In this document: positions 22,749 through 30,268 of the stretch, in pieces
Numbering within the stretch: position 1 is the first letter of the stretch
How the letters are laid out: every line of letters begins with the position of its first letter
Source: Flavobacterium johnsoniae
GTDB lineage: Bacteria; Bacteroidota; Bacteroidia; Flavobacteriales; Flavobacteriaceae
Length of the DNA: 64,000 nt
Direction of reading: 5' to 3'
Assembly: GCF_030388325.1 (NCBI RefSeq)
Contig: NZ_CP103794.1
Span: 1,240,001 to 1,304,000, forward strand
Notes under the pieces: model-generated
Database searches by the model: none
What the model was told of the DNA's origin: nothing
Seen by the model: only the letters and a program-made list of their open reading frames with translations
Program-made: the position numbers and the translations under genes

Positions 22749-22798
22749 AATTTTGTTAATTGATTGTAGTTAATTCGTTATATTCAATCACTTAGTTA

Positions 22799-22827
22799 AT
22801 CGGAAATTGTTCGCAGCTCTTTCCGAT
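22799..22827. other. stem-loop between fecR and susC
   Basis: ATCGGAAA and TTTCCGAT pair around a 13-base loop. The T-run lies on the plus-strand side, away from the direction of the operon, so it is not a terminator for fecR. It lies in the leader of susC and may affect its mRNA. Confidence 0.45.
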
Positions 22828-22878
22828 TTTTTTATTTAATACGCTTTTTTCTTCATAGATTTTGGTTGGTTTTAGTGG

Positions 22879-24057
22879 TTATTTAATTAGTATTTGATTG
22901 TTTTTTATCGTGTAATTAATGCCATGAATTTCATTGAAATAACTCATCACATTTTCTATTGATTCTTCTTTAAAACTTGCATTGAATTTTTCGTTAGCCA
23001 ATTTTTCATTTTTATTGATAATGGTAACATTGTAACGTCTTTCCAGTTTTGTAATGATATTTTTGAAAGTCATATTTCTAAAAGTCAAGCCACCATTTAT
23101 CCAAGAAGTGTAGATATCTGTAATAACCGCTTTTGTCGAAATTTTAGCATTTTCTTTATTGAAGCTTCCTTTAAATCCAGGCTTTAAAATGGTATTTTTA
23201 TTAGCATCAAATTCTTGATTAGATTGATACATTCCAACAGAACCTTCCACCAAAACAACATCGGTTACAGCATCTTCAGGATAATTGGAAAGATTGAAAT
23301 GCGTTCCTAAAACACGTACATTCAATTCGTCAGCATTTACTATAAATGGATGTTTTTTGTCTTTTGCAACATCAAAAAAAGCTTCACCATCAAGAAAAAC
23401 CTGTCTGTTTTCGCCAGCGATAAATTTTACAGGATATTTTAAAGTCGTTCCAGAATTTAAGTGAACAAACGTTCCATCAGATAACTGAAGACGAAATTTT
23501 TTACCATAAGGAATTTTAATCGTGTTGTAAACCAATTTTTCAGGATCAGAACTGTTATCGTAAACCAATTTATCTCCATTTTGATTTCCGACAATATTTC
23601 CTTTGGAATCTTTTACTTGAGAAGAATTGTTTTCAGAAATAATTTGAGTTTCTCCATTTTCTAATTGCAAGACAATATCAGAGCTTTTAAAATCGAATTT
23701 TTGTTCAACAGCTTTGTCTGTCATATTTTGTTTGTAGAAAAAGCCAATTCCCAATAAAACAACAATCGAAGCGGCAATGGAAATGTATTTTCTATAATTA
23801 GATTTTCTAGAAGGAATTTCGATAACAGATTCTTCTTCTTTTGAAGCTTTTAAAATATTATTGAAAATAGCATCGGCTTTTTGCTTGTCCATTTTTGGGA
23901 TTTCGTCCAAAAGATTCTGAACATCTTCCACAGTCGGAAAATCATCTGTAAGCTGATTTTTTTTATAATAAGCAATTACCTCGTCTATTTCTTCGGGAGT
24001 GCATTGGTTTAAAACAAACTTTTGTAAAAGACTTTTTATTTCAGGATTTGAATTCAT
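22879..24057 (-). CDS. FecR-family anti-sigma factor
   Basis: 392 residues. A short cytoplasmic N-terminal region (about 1-90) contains the anti-sigma helices. One membrane segment lies at about 91-108 (YISIAASIVVLLGIGFFY). A periplasmic FecR beta domain follows (about 175-280, IPYGKKFRLQLSDGTFVHLNSGTTL), then the C-terminal DUF4974 domain (about 320-390) that contacts the STN domain of the receptor. It should hold or activate the adjacent ECF sigma factor in response to glycan bound by SusC. It lies 308 bases after the sigma gene, and that gap contains a terminator and a palindromic repeat, so the two genes may not share all transcripts. Confidence 0.93.
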   Translation of the reverse strand: MNSNPEIKSLLQKFVLNQCTPEEIDEVIAYYKKNQLTDDFPTVEDVQNLLDEIPKMDKQKADAIFNNILKASKEEESVIEIPSRKSNYRKYISIAASIVVLLGIGFFYKQNMTDKAVEQKFDFKSSDIVLQLENGETQIISENNSSQVKDSKGNIVGNQNGDKLVYDNSSDPEKLVYNTIKIPYGKKFRLQLSDGTFVHLNSGTTLKYPVKFIAGENRQVFLDGEAFFDVAKDKKHPFIVNADELNVRVLGTHFNLSNYPEDAVTDVVLVEGSVGMYQSNQEFDANKNTILKPGFKGSFNKENAKISTKAVITDIYTSWINGGLTFRNMTFKNIITKLERRYNVTIINKNEKLANEKFNASFKEESIENVMSYFNEIHGINYTIKNNQILIK

Positions 24058-24228
24058 TACGAATTGGTTTTATTTCTGGGTTCTTTATATAATACAGTTG
24101 AGAATATTTTTAGCACTACTCAAACGTTGTAAATTTTTAAATTTTAACATTTGTGTTTGTTTATTGTTTTGATTTTTAGGTTTTTATTGGTTTTGTTTTT
24201 TTGAAAAAAATAATGATAAATGAGTTTT

Positions 24229-24287
24229 GCCACAGATTAAAAAGATTAAAAAGGATTTCAATCTGTGAAAATTCTCTAATCTGTGGC
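24229..24287. repeat. palindromic intergenic repeat (GCCACAGATT family)
   Basis: GCCACAGATT (24229-24238) and AATCTGTGGC (24278-24287) form perfect outer arms. Inside are more copies of AGATT/AATCTGTG. I know this type of element as common between Flavobacterium genes; copy number was not checked. With the terminator at 24318-24343 it accounts for much of the gap 24058-24365; the remainder is AT-rich leader of fecR. Confidence 0.65.
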
Positions 24288-24317
24288 TTTAAAAAGAGTA
24301 TGAAAATTATAATCAAA

Positions 24318-24343
24318 AAAAAATCACTCCGAAGAGTGATTTT
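24318..24343 (-). terminator. terminator after the ECF sigma gene
   Basis: An 8-pair stem AATCACTC/GAGTGATT with a CGAA loop, followed on the minus strand by a run of T. It is 23 bases past the sigma factor stop, suggesting that part of the transcription stops before fecR. Confidence 0.8.
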
Positions 24344-24365
24344 AATGGCATTATTGTGGTTTTGG

Positions 24366-24929
24366 TTAGATAATTTCATCGTGAAGTTGAAAAAAACCGC
24401 GCATCGATTCGAGCGCTTTACTCATCTGGTTCCGGACGGTATTTATCGAAATACCTAGTTCCTGACTTATTTCTTCATAGCTCATTCCTTTTTTGCGTGA
24501 CATTTTAAAAATCTGCCGTCGTTTTGGAGGAAGCTGTTTTATAGCTTGTTTCTGGAGTTTTTTGCAATCGGCTTCGCGAATAGCATAATCTCCGTAATCA
24601 TGTGATTTCTGACTTTCATAAAAAACAGCTTCTTTTAAAATAACTTCATTTGCTGCTTTGTTCAAAACATTAAAAGCCTGATTTCTTGCAATCGTAAAAA
24701 TATAGGCTTTAAATGATTGTTCTATATTTAAACTTTCGCGGTTGAGCCAAACCTTCATAAAAACATCCTGCACATTTTCTTCAGCCGCTTCTTTTGATTT
24801 TAAAAGACTAATGCTGTAACCATAAATATCTTGGTAGTATAAATCAAAAAGTTGTCGAAAAGCTTTTTCGTTTCCGTTTTTGAGTTCACTCACCAATAAT
24901 TTTTCACTATGGTTTGCTGCTTCTAACAA
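24366..24929 (-). CDS. ECF RNA polymerase sigma factor, FecI/RpoE type
   Basis: 187 residues. Region 2 lies at about 22-95 (FDLYYQDIYGYSISLL, AAEENVQDVFMKVWLNRESL, FTIARNQAFNVL). Region 4 is at about 125-180 with a helix-turn-helix (MSYEEISQELGISINTVRNQMSKAL). It is the Bacteroidota FecI-like type that pairs with FecR, whose gene follows. Predicted target: promoters of the susC operon. A promoter-like site stands at 25000-25028. Confidence 0.94.
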   Translation of the reverse strand: MLEAANHSEKLLVSELKNGNEKAFRQLFDLYYQDIYGYSISLLKSKEAAEENVQDVFMKVWLNRESLNIEQSFKAYIFTIARNQAFNVLNKAANEVILKEAVFYESQKSHDYGDYAIREADCKKLQKQAIKQLPPKRRQIFKMSRKKGMSYEEISQELGISINTVRNQMSKALESMRGFFQLHDEII

Positions 24930-24999
24930 TTTAATTCGCTTTATTTAATTCTAATGGTATTAAACTATCAAAATAGAGGTCTGGTGTCTGACTTCTTGG

Positions 25000-25028
25000 C
25001 AAATATATAAAAATATTATTCGCAACAA
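25000..25028 (-). promoter_or_regulatory. predicted promoter of the ECF sigma gene
   Basis: On the minus strand TTG, 18 bases, then TATATTTG, fitting the group's vegetative promoter. The leader to the start codon at 24929 is about 65 bases. The rest of the gap 24930-25293 shows only this site and the terminator at 25224-25266. Confidence 0.5.
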
Positions 25029-25223
25029 ATCATATATAAAAAAACTTAATTCGGATTTTTTGTTAGTTTTTTAAATAAAACAGTTAAAAACGATGTCAAG
25101 TGGCTTTTATACAAGTAAGTGTTATTTTGACGCTTTAGCAAAATAAAAATTTATTTAGAATTTATCTTTTGAGAATATTCTTATGTGCGAAATATGAAAT
25201 TAAGGTTTACGCTGAGTATATTC

Positions 25224-25266
25224 AAAAAAAATCCTTTTGTCTTCCTAAAAAGAACAAAAGGATTTC
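25224..25266 (-). terminator. terminator after the ACT-domain gene
   Basis: The stem AAATCCTTTTGT...ACAAAAGGATTT is followed on the minus strand by a T-run, 28 bases after the stop codon. Confidence 0.85.
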
Positions 25267-25293
25267 AATATATATATAACTCTGATTTTCGAA

Positions 25294-25950
25294 TTAGTTT
25301 TTCAAATCTTTGATTACTTTAAAAGCAACATCAACTTGATCTTCTCCAACTAAAATGGTAAATTCATTTGAAGTCGAAATTACCTCATTGATGATAATTC
25401 CTTCCCAAGCCAAACGTTGGAAAATGAAGTAGTAAATACCAGGAACAACGATATTTTCTTTAGGTAATTTTACAGTAATTGAAGCTAAATTATCTAATTT
25501 CTGAATCAATTTCTCTCTCATAAAGTGTTTCTCAACTAAATGATTTACACTGCTGCTGACAACAATATTGGTTTCGTTTACACCACGAGATGAGGTATAA
25601 AAAATATCAGATAAAGCGTTAATATCAGAAATTAAATCGGCTTGTTTGTTCAGAACAGTTTCAGAAGCAGCAAATGTGTAATCTGTAAGCTCAGAACGAA
25701 CGGTTATTTCGCCGATATTCTTAATTACTTTATTGATTTTGTGGTTTAATTTAAAATCTAGTTCTTCCGTTAGTCGTTTTAAAGACATTACAACAGCGCC
25801 CTGTTTTACTTCTTTTCCAAACTCACTTTCTAATTCGGTCATAATATTTCGCGAAAGTGAAGTTAGGTTGATAATTCCGAGCGAGAGGGCATTCAATAAA
25901 AATGGTTTTGTTTTAATGTAGTTTTCTACAATAGAAGACACAGTTTTCAT
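25294..25950 (-). CDS. ACT-domain protein related to the aspartokinase regulatory part
   Basis: 218 residues without a kinase domain. The C-terminal part (about 150-218) reads like an ACT fold: LASITVKLPKENIVVPGIYYFIFQRLAWEGIIINEVISTSNEFTILV, where the glycine-start helix and following strands recall the aspartokinase ACT pair. The N-terminal part (about 1-75) looks like a small helical, winged-helix-like segment (VVMSLKRLTEEL). Such proteins are often labelled aspartate kinase in this phylum because of the ACT region alone. A role in amino-acid sensing is a guess. It is alone between terminators and has a good promoter at 26019-26049. Confidence 0.75.
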   Translation of the reverse strand: MKTVSSIVENYIKTKPFLLNALSLGIINLTSLSRNIMTELESEFGKEVKQGAVVMSLKRLTEELDFKLNHKINKVIKNIGEITVRSELTDYTFAASETVLNKQADLISDINALSDIFYTSSRGVNETNIVVSSSVNHLVEKHFMREKLIQKLDNLASITVKLPKENIVVPGIYYFIFQRLAWEGIIINEVISTSNEFTILVGEDQVDVAFKVIKDLKN

Positions 25951-25955
25951 AATTC

Positions 25956-25970
25956 TTTTTTTTTTTTTTT
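25956..25970. repeat. 15-base homopolymer A tract in the ACT gene leader
   Basis: Fifteen consecutive T on the plus strand (A on the coding strand), ending five bases before the start codon at 25950, exactly where the ribosome-binding region lies. Confidence 0.9.
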
Positions 25971-26018
25971 GTAATTCGGTTGGTTGTTAATTTAACATTG
26001 TGATGTTATAATTCTTTG

Positions 26019-26049
26019 CAAATATAAATAAAAAAACAAATTGTTACAA
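26019..26049 (-). promoter_or_regulatory. predicted promoter of the ACT-domain gene
   Basis: On the minus strand TTG, exactly 20 bases, then TATATTTG (26019-26026). It gives a leader of about 60 bases that contains the A tract. Confidence 0.6.
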
Positions 26050-26070
26050 TTATAACAATAAAAAATTATG

Positions 26071-26442
26071 TTAAAAGTGATAAAAAGCGTCGGTAAGATG
26101 TTCAATTGCAAATGATTCGCCGTTTTTATGGATGCCAATGATGTCAAAACGGATTTCTAAATCTTCTTGAAAATCCTTTTCCCTATCGTTTATGTAGGCA
26201 TTTACTGCTTTTATAAGTAATTGAATCTTTTTTGGTTTCACAAAATCTTGCGGAGAACCAAAATCTAAACTCGAACGTGTCTTCACTTCTACAATTGCTA
26301 AAATTGGACCTTTTTGTGCAATTATATCTATTTCAGCTTTCTGAAATACATAATTTCGTTCTCGAATTTTATATCCATTTTCTTCAAGATGCGAAACGGC
26401 AAGATCTTCTCCAAGTTTTCCTAAATCGTTATGTTCTGCCAT
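26071..26442 (-). CDS. YraN (UPF0102) family endonuclease-like protein
   Basis: 123 residues, the normal size. Conserved blocks are visible: GKLGEDLAVSHLEENGYKI near the N-terminus, then the nuclease-like core EIDIIAQ ... AIVEVKTR (Asp, Glu-x-Lys of the PD-(D/E)XK type), then PKKIQLLIKAVNAYI. The biochemical role in vivo is not established; the fold suggests DNA or RNA cleavage or Holliday-junction-type binding. It lies downstream of an S66 peptidase gene on the same strand, separated by palindromic repeats. Confidence 0.92.
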   Translation of the reverse strand: MAEHNDLGKLGEDLAVSHLEENGYKIRERNYVFQKAEIDIIAQKGPILAIVEVKTRSSLDFGSPQDFVKPKKIQLLIKAVNAYINDREKDFQEDLEIRFDIIGIHKNGESFAIEHLTDAFYHF

Positions 26443-26452
26443 GGTGTTTTTT

Positions 26453-26554
26453 GTTTCAAGTTTCAGGTTTCAATTTGTGTGGTTTATGTTTTTTGCACGC
26501 AAAGACGCGAAGTTGCAAAGTTTTAAGTATACTTTGCGACTTCGCGTCTTTGCG
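26453..26554. repeat. two short-period repeats: GTTTCA units and a CGCAAAG palindrome
   Basis: At 26453-26473 GTTTCA recurs every seven bases. At 26498-26520 and 26532-26554 two 23-base arms built from CGCAAAG-like units are reverse complements with one mismatch, separated by 11 bases. They fill the gap between the S66 and yraN genes. The palindrome is the same family as 56765-56826. Confidence 0.8.
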
Positions 26555-26603
26555 AGATTTTAATATGTGGTATTTTAAGTTTCCTTAAAAAAGGATTGTA
26601 GTT

Positions 26604-27602
26604 TTATCTTTTAAAAGTAAGTGTACTTCCAGTAGCAGTAACTTCCATCGTAACGGTATTTCCCATAATTAAAGCTCTGTTATCTCTAATATGACCAGCT
26701 GGGAAATTAAAAATTACAGGAATATTGTATTTTTTAGTAACGTCATCGATAATCTCCAAAGCATTTTTGCCCCACGGAACTTCATTATCTTTCATGCTTG
26801 TCATGCCGCCTATAATAATTCCTTTTAGGTTTTCGATGCATCCATTTCGTTTCAAATTCATCATCATACGATCAATATGATACAGATATTCATCTAAATC
26901 TTCAATAAATAATATTTTGTCTTTGCAGTCAATTGCAGAAGGCGATCCTAATAAACTGTATAAAATCGATAAATTCCCTCCAACTAATTCTCCAGTTGCA
27001 GTTCCAAAACGATTCATTGGAGTTGGACTGATAGAATACGAAACTGGCTCTCCAAATAAACTTGCTTTTAAGGAACTAACAGCATCTGGCGTTGCTCTCG
27101 GAACGGTTACGGGCATGATTCCGTGAAGCGATTTGTAACCCATCGTATTTAAATGATTATGCAAAACCGTTACATCGCTAAATCCGATAACCCATTTTGG
27201 GTGTTGTTTGAATTTGGTAAAATCTAATAAATCTAACATTCTTACAGTTCCGTAACCGCCGCGAACACACCAAATGGCTTTAATATTAGGGTTGTCCATT
27301 TGTTTTTGAAAATCGGCTGCTCTTTGCTCATCGGTTCCTGCCAATTGATGATAATCTAATCCGATTGTTGATCCGACTACGGCTTCTAATCCCCAACTGT
27401 GCAATAAATCTATTGTTGGTTTTAAATTATCGTCGATATTTTTTCGAGCGGTTGCTAAAAGCGCAACGGTATCTCCTTTTTGTAAATAAGGTGGTGTTAT
27501 CATGTTCTGTTGAGATTGACAAGTGAATGATTGTAAAGCAAAAATAAGAAATGCGACTTTATAAAAAATAAAGTGTTTTTTAAAGAAGAAACTGTTTTTC
27601 AT
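26604..27602 (-). CDS. S66 family LD-carboxypeptidase
   Basis: 332 residues with an N-terminal membrane/signal segment (about 11-32). The S66 catalytic residues are visible: Ser142 in GFSDVT, Glu234 in LFIEDLDEYLYHIDR and His304 in PAGHIRDN. RGGYG at 114-118 is also typical. S66 enzymes cut the bond between L- and D-amino acids in murein tetrapeptides during cell-wall recycling. The family is often cytoplasmic; the signal sequence here suggests export to the periplasm. Cys28 lies in a poor lipobox (SFTC), so lipidation is uncertain. Confidence 0.9.
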   Translation of the reverse strand: MKNSFFFKKHFIFYKVAFLIFALQSFTCQSQQNMITPPYLQKGDTVALLATARKNIDDNLKPTIDLLHSWGLEAVVGSTIGLDYHQLAGTDEQRAADFQKQMDNPNIKAIWCVRGGYGTVRMLDLLDFTKFKQHPKWVIGFSDVTVLHNHLNTMGYKSLHGIMPVTVPRATPDAVSSLKASLFGEPVSYSISPTPMNRFGTATGELVGGNLSILYSLLGSPSAIDCKDKILFIEDLDEYLYHIDRMMMNLKRNGCIENLKGIIIGGMTSMKDNEVPWGKNALEIIDDVTKKYNIPVIFNFPAGHIRDNRALIMGNTVTMEVTATGSTLTFKR

Positions 27603-27640
27603 TGTGATAGTTTTTTTGCTTTTTCATTTTGAATGAAAAA

Positions 27641-27648
27641 CAAATATA
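27641..27648 (-). promoter_or_regulatory. predicted -7 element of the S66 gene
   Basis: TATATTTG on the minus strand, 38 bases upstream of the start codon; no TTG at the proper distance. Confidence 0.35.
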
Positions 27649-27731
27649 GAAAATTTAGAACTTAAAAATATTAGATTTTTCCTACATATAAATAAAATGA
27701 TTAATATTGAAACTTTTTAAAATGTAAATTT

Positions 27732-28826
27732 ATGAAGTTTAATAGAATTTGTTTTTACATAATTATTATTGGAATATTTCAGGGTTATTCTCAATCCAAA
27801 AAATATAAAATACATACCATTGCTTTTTACAATTTTGAAAATTTGTACGATACTATAAATGATGAATTTACAAATGATGATGAATGGACTCCAAATGGAG
27901 CACAAAATTGGACGACGGAAAAATATCAGCAGAAATTAAAAAATCTGGCAAGAGTTATTTCTGAAATTGGAACACCTGAAAATTCAAATTCTCCAGTTTT
28001 AATTGGTGGAGCTGAAATAGAAAATCGTGGCGTTTTAGAAGATTTAATAAAAGAGCCAAAACTAAAAGAATTAGATTTTGGAATCATTCATTTTGATTCT
28101 CCAGATAAGCGCGGAATTGATGTTGCATTGCTGTATCAAAAAAAATATTTTAGACCAACTTCATTTTCTAATATTCCGCTCATTATTTACAAAAATAATA
28201 TTCTAAAGAAAGAAGAAATTTTAGATGTAGAAAATGAAGAAATCGAAGTTAAAAAAGAAATCAAGAATCGTGTTTTTACGAGAGATCAGCTTTTGGTTTC
28301 GGGATTTTTAGAAGATGAAGAAATTCATATAATTGTCAATCACTGGCCGTCGAGATCTGGTGGCGAAAAAGCAACAAGTTTGTTTCGCGAAGCTGCCGGA
28401 AAATTAAACAGAAAAATTATTGATTCTTTGCAACAAATTAATCCGCAAGCTAAAGTTTTAACAATGGGAGATTTTAATGACGGGCCTTTAAATAACAGCA
28501 TAAAATTAGGATTAGAAGCAAAAGGAAAAAAATCGGAGGTAAAAGAATTTGGCACTTTCAATCCGTTTGAAGAATTAGAAAATAAAGGATTGGGAACACT
28601 TGCTTATCGTGATTCGTGGAGTATTTTTGATCAAATTATAATGACCGAATCTTTTATTAAATCTGATTTTTCAACGTATCAATTTTGGAAAGCAGGTATT
28701 TTCAACAAACCTTATCTCATTCAAAATTCTGGAAAATATAAAGGTTATCCGCTACGAAATACACTTGCGGAAGCTGGTTTTAGTGATCATTTTCCAGTTT
28801 ATATTTATTTGATAAAAGAACTTTAG
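27732..28826 (+). CDS. secreted endonuclease/exonuclease/phosphatase family protein
   Basis: 364 residues; signal peptide to about residue 21 (QGYSQ). EEP-fold motifs appear in order: FYNFENLYD (about 32-40), GGAEIENRGVLEDL (metal-binding Glu, about 92-105), NHWPSRSGGE (about 205), GDFNDGP (about 245) and SDHFPVYIY (C-terminal catalytic His). The family includes DNases and phosphodiesterases of varied substrate; extracellular nuclease or phosphodiesterase action is likely but the substrate cannot be told. It is followed by a palindrome and then the hydroxyanthranilate dioxygenase gene. Confidence 0.9.
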   Translation: MKFNRICFYIIIIGIFQGYSQSKKYKIHTIAFYNFENLYDTINDEFTNDDEWTPNGAQNWTTEKYQQKLKNLARVISEIGTPENSNSPVLIGGAEIENRGVLEDLIKEPKLKELDFGIIHFDSPDKRGIDVALLYQKKYFRPTSFSNIPLIIYKNNILKKEEILDVENEEIEVKKEIKNRVFTRDQLLVSGFLEDEEIHIIVNHWPSRSGGEKATSLFREAAGKLNRKIIDSLQQINPQAKVLTMGDFNDGPLNNSIKLGLEAKGKKSEVKEFGTFNPFEELENKGLGTLAYRDSWSIFDQIIMTESFIKSDFSTYQFWKAGIFNKPYLIQNSGKYKGYPLRNTLAEAGFSDHFPVYIYLIKEL

Positions 28827-28836
28827 TTAGTTTCAA

Positions 28837-28889
28837 GTCGCAGTCTCAGTTTTCAGTTACTAACTGAGACTGTAAACTGAGACTGTGAC
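28837..28889. repeat. palindromic repeat built of CAGTCTC/GAGACTG units
   Basis: Arms 28837-28859 and 28861-28889 are reverse complements except for one 6-base gap and two mismatches. It sits between the EEP and dioxygenase genes. Confidence 0.75.
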
Positions 28890-28936
28890 TAAAAACTTTT
28901 CACTAACTTAGCTTTTCAAAATTTAGAATTAGAAAA

Positions 28937-29476
28937 ATGGCTATAGCAAAACCTTTCAACCTAACAAAATGGATCGACGAAAACCGTCATTTATTGAAAC
29001 CACCAGTTGGAAATAAAAACTTATATGTTGATTCTGGAGATTATATTGTAATGATTGTGGCTGGTCCAAACGCACGAAAAGATTATCATTATAACGAAAC
29101 AGAAGAGCTTTTTTATCAGTTAGAAGGAAGTATAAAAGTGGTGATTCAGGAAGACGGGGAGCGAAAAGAAATGGAATTAAATGCAGGCGATATGTATTTG
29201 CATCCAGCAAAAGTACCGCATTCTCCAGTTCGTTCTGAAGGTTCAATTGGATTAGTAATTGAAAGAAAACGTGCTGGACAAGGTTTTACAGACGGTTTAC
29301 TTTGGCATTGCGATAATTGCAATCACAAACTTTACGAAGTGTATTTTGAACTTCATAATATAGAGGAAGATTTTCTTCCTCATTTCGAGCATTTTTACAA
29401 TTCAGAAGAATTGAGAACTTGTGATAAATGCGGAACTGTTATGGAAAGTGATCCTAGGTTTGTGGCTAAGAAATAG
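28937..29476 (+). CDS. nbaC: 3-hydroxyanthranilate 3,4-dioxygenase
   Basis: 179 residues, a cupin dioxygenase. The iron ligands fall at the family's exact positions: His51, Glu57 and His95. The second, rubredoxin-like metal site is complete: Cys125, Cys128, Cys162 and Cys165 (CDNC and CDKC). It opens the ring of 3-hydroxyanthranilate to 2-amino-3-carboxymuconate semialdehyde in the kynurenine route of tryptophan breakdown or NAD synthesis. No other kynurenine-pathway gene is in the window, so its partners must lie elsewhere. A terminator follows directly. Confidence 0.96.
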   Translation: MAIAKPFNLTKWIDENRHLLKPPVGNKNLYVDSGDYIVMIVAGPNARKDYHYNETEELFYQLEGSIKVVIQEDGERKEMELNAGDMYLHPAKVPHSPVRSEGSIGLVIERKRAGQGFTDGLLWHCDNCNHKLYEVYFELHNIEEDFLPHFEHFYNSEELRTCDKCGTVMESDPRFVAKK

Positions 29477-29496
29477 TTTTAATTTAATCATAAATA

Positions 29497-29534
29497 ATAA
29501 CCCGACAAGTTTTTAAAAATCTGTCGGGTTTTTA
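29497..29534 (+). terminator. terminator after the dioxygenase gene
   Basis: Perfect 9-pair stem AACCCGACA/TGTCGGGTT followed by T-run, 20 bases after the stop codon. Confidence 0.9.
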
Positions 29535-29583
29535 TATTTTGATAAGTTAAAAAAGATGTTTTGTTTCATTTTTGATATATATT

Positions 29584-29624
29584 TGTATCATATATTTTAT
29601 AAAAAAAACAACAAATATGATACA
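29584..29624 (+). promoter_or_regulatory. putative operator at the antitoxin start
   Basis: TGTATCATAT (29584-29593) and ATATGATACA (29615-29624) form a perfect 10-base inverted repeat. The right arm contains the ATG of the antitoxin gene. The left arm touches a TATATTTG box (29578-29585) that fits the -7 consensus. This arrangement suits self-repression by the HTH protein encoded next. Confidence 0.55.
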
Positions 29625-29928
29625 GGAAATAATTGCATATAAAAATATTGTCGATAATATTGAAGATTTTATAAGCAAATCTCCTTTTAAAAAAAATTAT
29701 ATTATCGAAAAGATTGGAATTCCCAGTCCAACATTTTATCGAAAATTAAAAAGTCAGACTTTTACTCCTGATGAACTATTATCAATAGCAAAGATAATTT
29801 CGCCTGAGGAGAATTTTAGATTACACCTAAAGGCTGAAATTGAAAATGCTCAGCGTGAATATGACGAAGGTAATTTCATGACTCATGAAGAAATGTTACT
29901 TGACTTAAAGAGAAAAAGTATTATCTAA
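29617..29928 (+). CDS. HTH-containing antitoxin-like protein
   Basis: 103 residues from ATG at 29617; an earlier ATG at 29572 would put the promoter-like box and operator arm inside the gene. Residues about 27-62 look like a helix-turn-helix (YIIEKIGIPSPTFYRKLKSQTFTPDELLSIA). The C-terminal tail (AQREYDEGNFMTHEEMLLDLKRK) resembles the toxin-binding tails of type II antitoxins, with the G-x-x-x-T/S-H-E-E pattern. It converges with a ParE/RelE-like gene and their stop codons overlap by four bases. Antitoxin identity is inferred from fold, tail and neighbour. Confidence 0.7.
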   Translation: MIQEIIAYKNIVDNIEDFISKSPFKKNYIIEKIGIPSPTFYRKLKSQTFTPDELLSIAKIISPEENFRLHLKAEIENAQREYDEGNFMTHEEMLLDLKRKSII

Positions 29929-30215
29929 AAATACAAGAATTTTAAGGGTTTTTGACGATTATCATAAAATTCAATGAGGTGAATAAAATCCTGATTTACT
30001 TTATAATAAAGAGAAATATTTTTTGTGACTATTATTTCATTACACTCGAAGTCTCTTCTAAATTTTCCTAAATGAGGATTTATTTTAATTAGATTTATAA
30101 TATGTAAAGTCTCATTAACAAACTTTTGTGCAATCTCAGTACTTCGAAATTGTATTAGATAATTTCTTGTTGCATGAAATGTGTAAGTAGCTCTAGTGGA
30201 CCAAACAATTTCCAT
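29925..30215 (-). CDS. ParE/RelE-like toxin
   Basis: 96 residues. The pattern fits the RelE/ParE fold: IVWSTRATYTFHATRNYLIQ (first strand and helix), IAQKFVNETLHIINLIKINPHLG (second helix and Pro-x-x-G turn), FECNEIIVTKNISLYYKVN and IHLIEFYDNRQKP (late strands with the usual D-x-R-Q-x-P end). ParE types poison gyrase, whereas RelE types cut ribosome-bound mRNA; the ending is more ParE-like. It lies tail to tail with the HTH gene rather than in the usual same-strand operon. Confidence 0.72.
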   Translation of the reverse strand: MEIVWSTRATYTFHATRNYLIQFRSTEIAQKFVNETLHIINLIKINPHLGKFRRDFECNEIIVTKNISLYYKVNQDFIHLIEFYDNRQKPLKFLYF

Positions 30216-30268
30216 TATATAAAATTTATTTGGCTAAATTATAAAAATAAACTTACAAATCATTTGTT

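Noticed and set aside
22799..22827. Terminator for fecR
   Set aside because: The T-run is on the opposite strand side, so the hairpin would not terminate leftward transcription.
26498..26554. CRISPR-like array at the short-unit repeats
   Set aside because: Units are 7-8 bases and form one palindrome; there are no 24-40 base repeats with unique spacers and no cas gene.
29572..29616. Upstream start for the antitoxin-like gene
   Set aside because: It would place the -7-like box and the left operator arm inside the coding region, and the added residues look like a chance extension.
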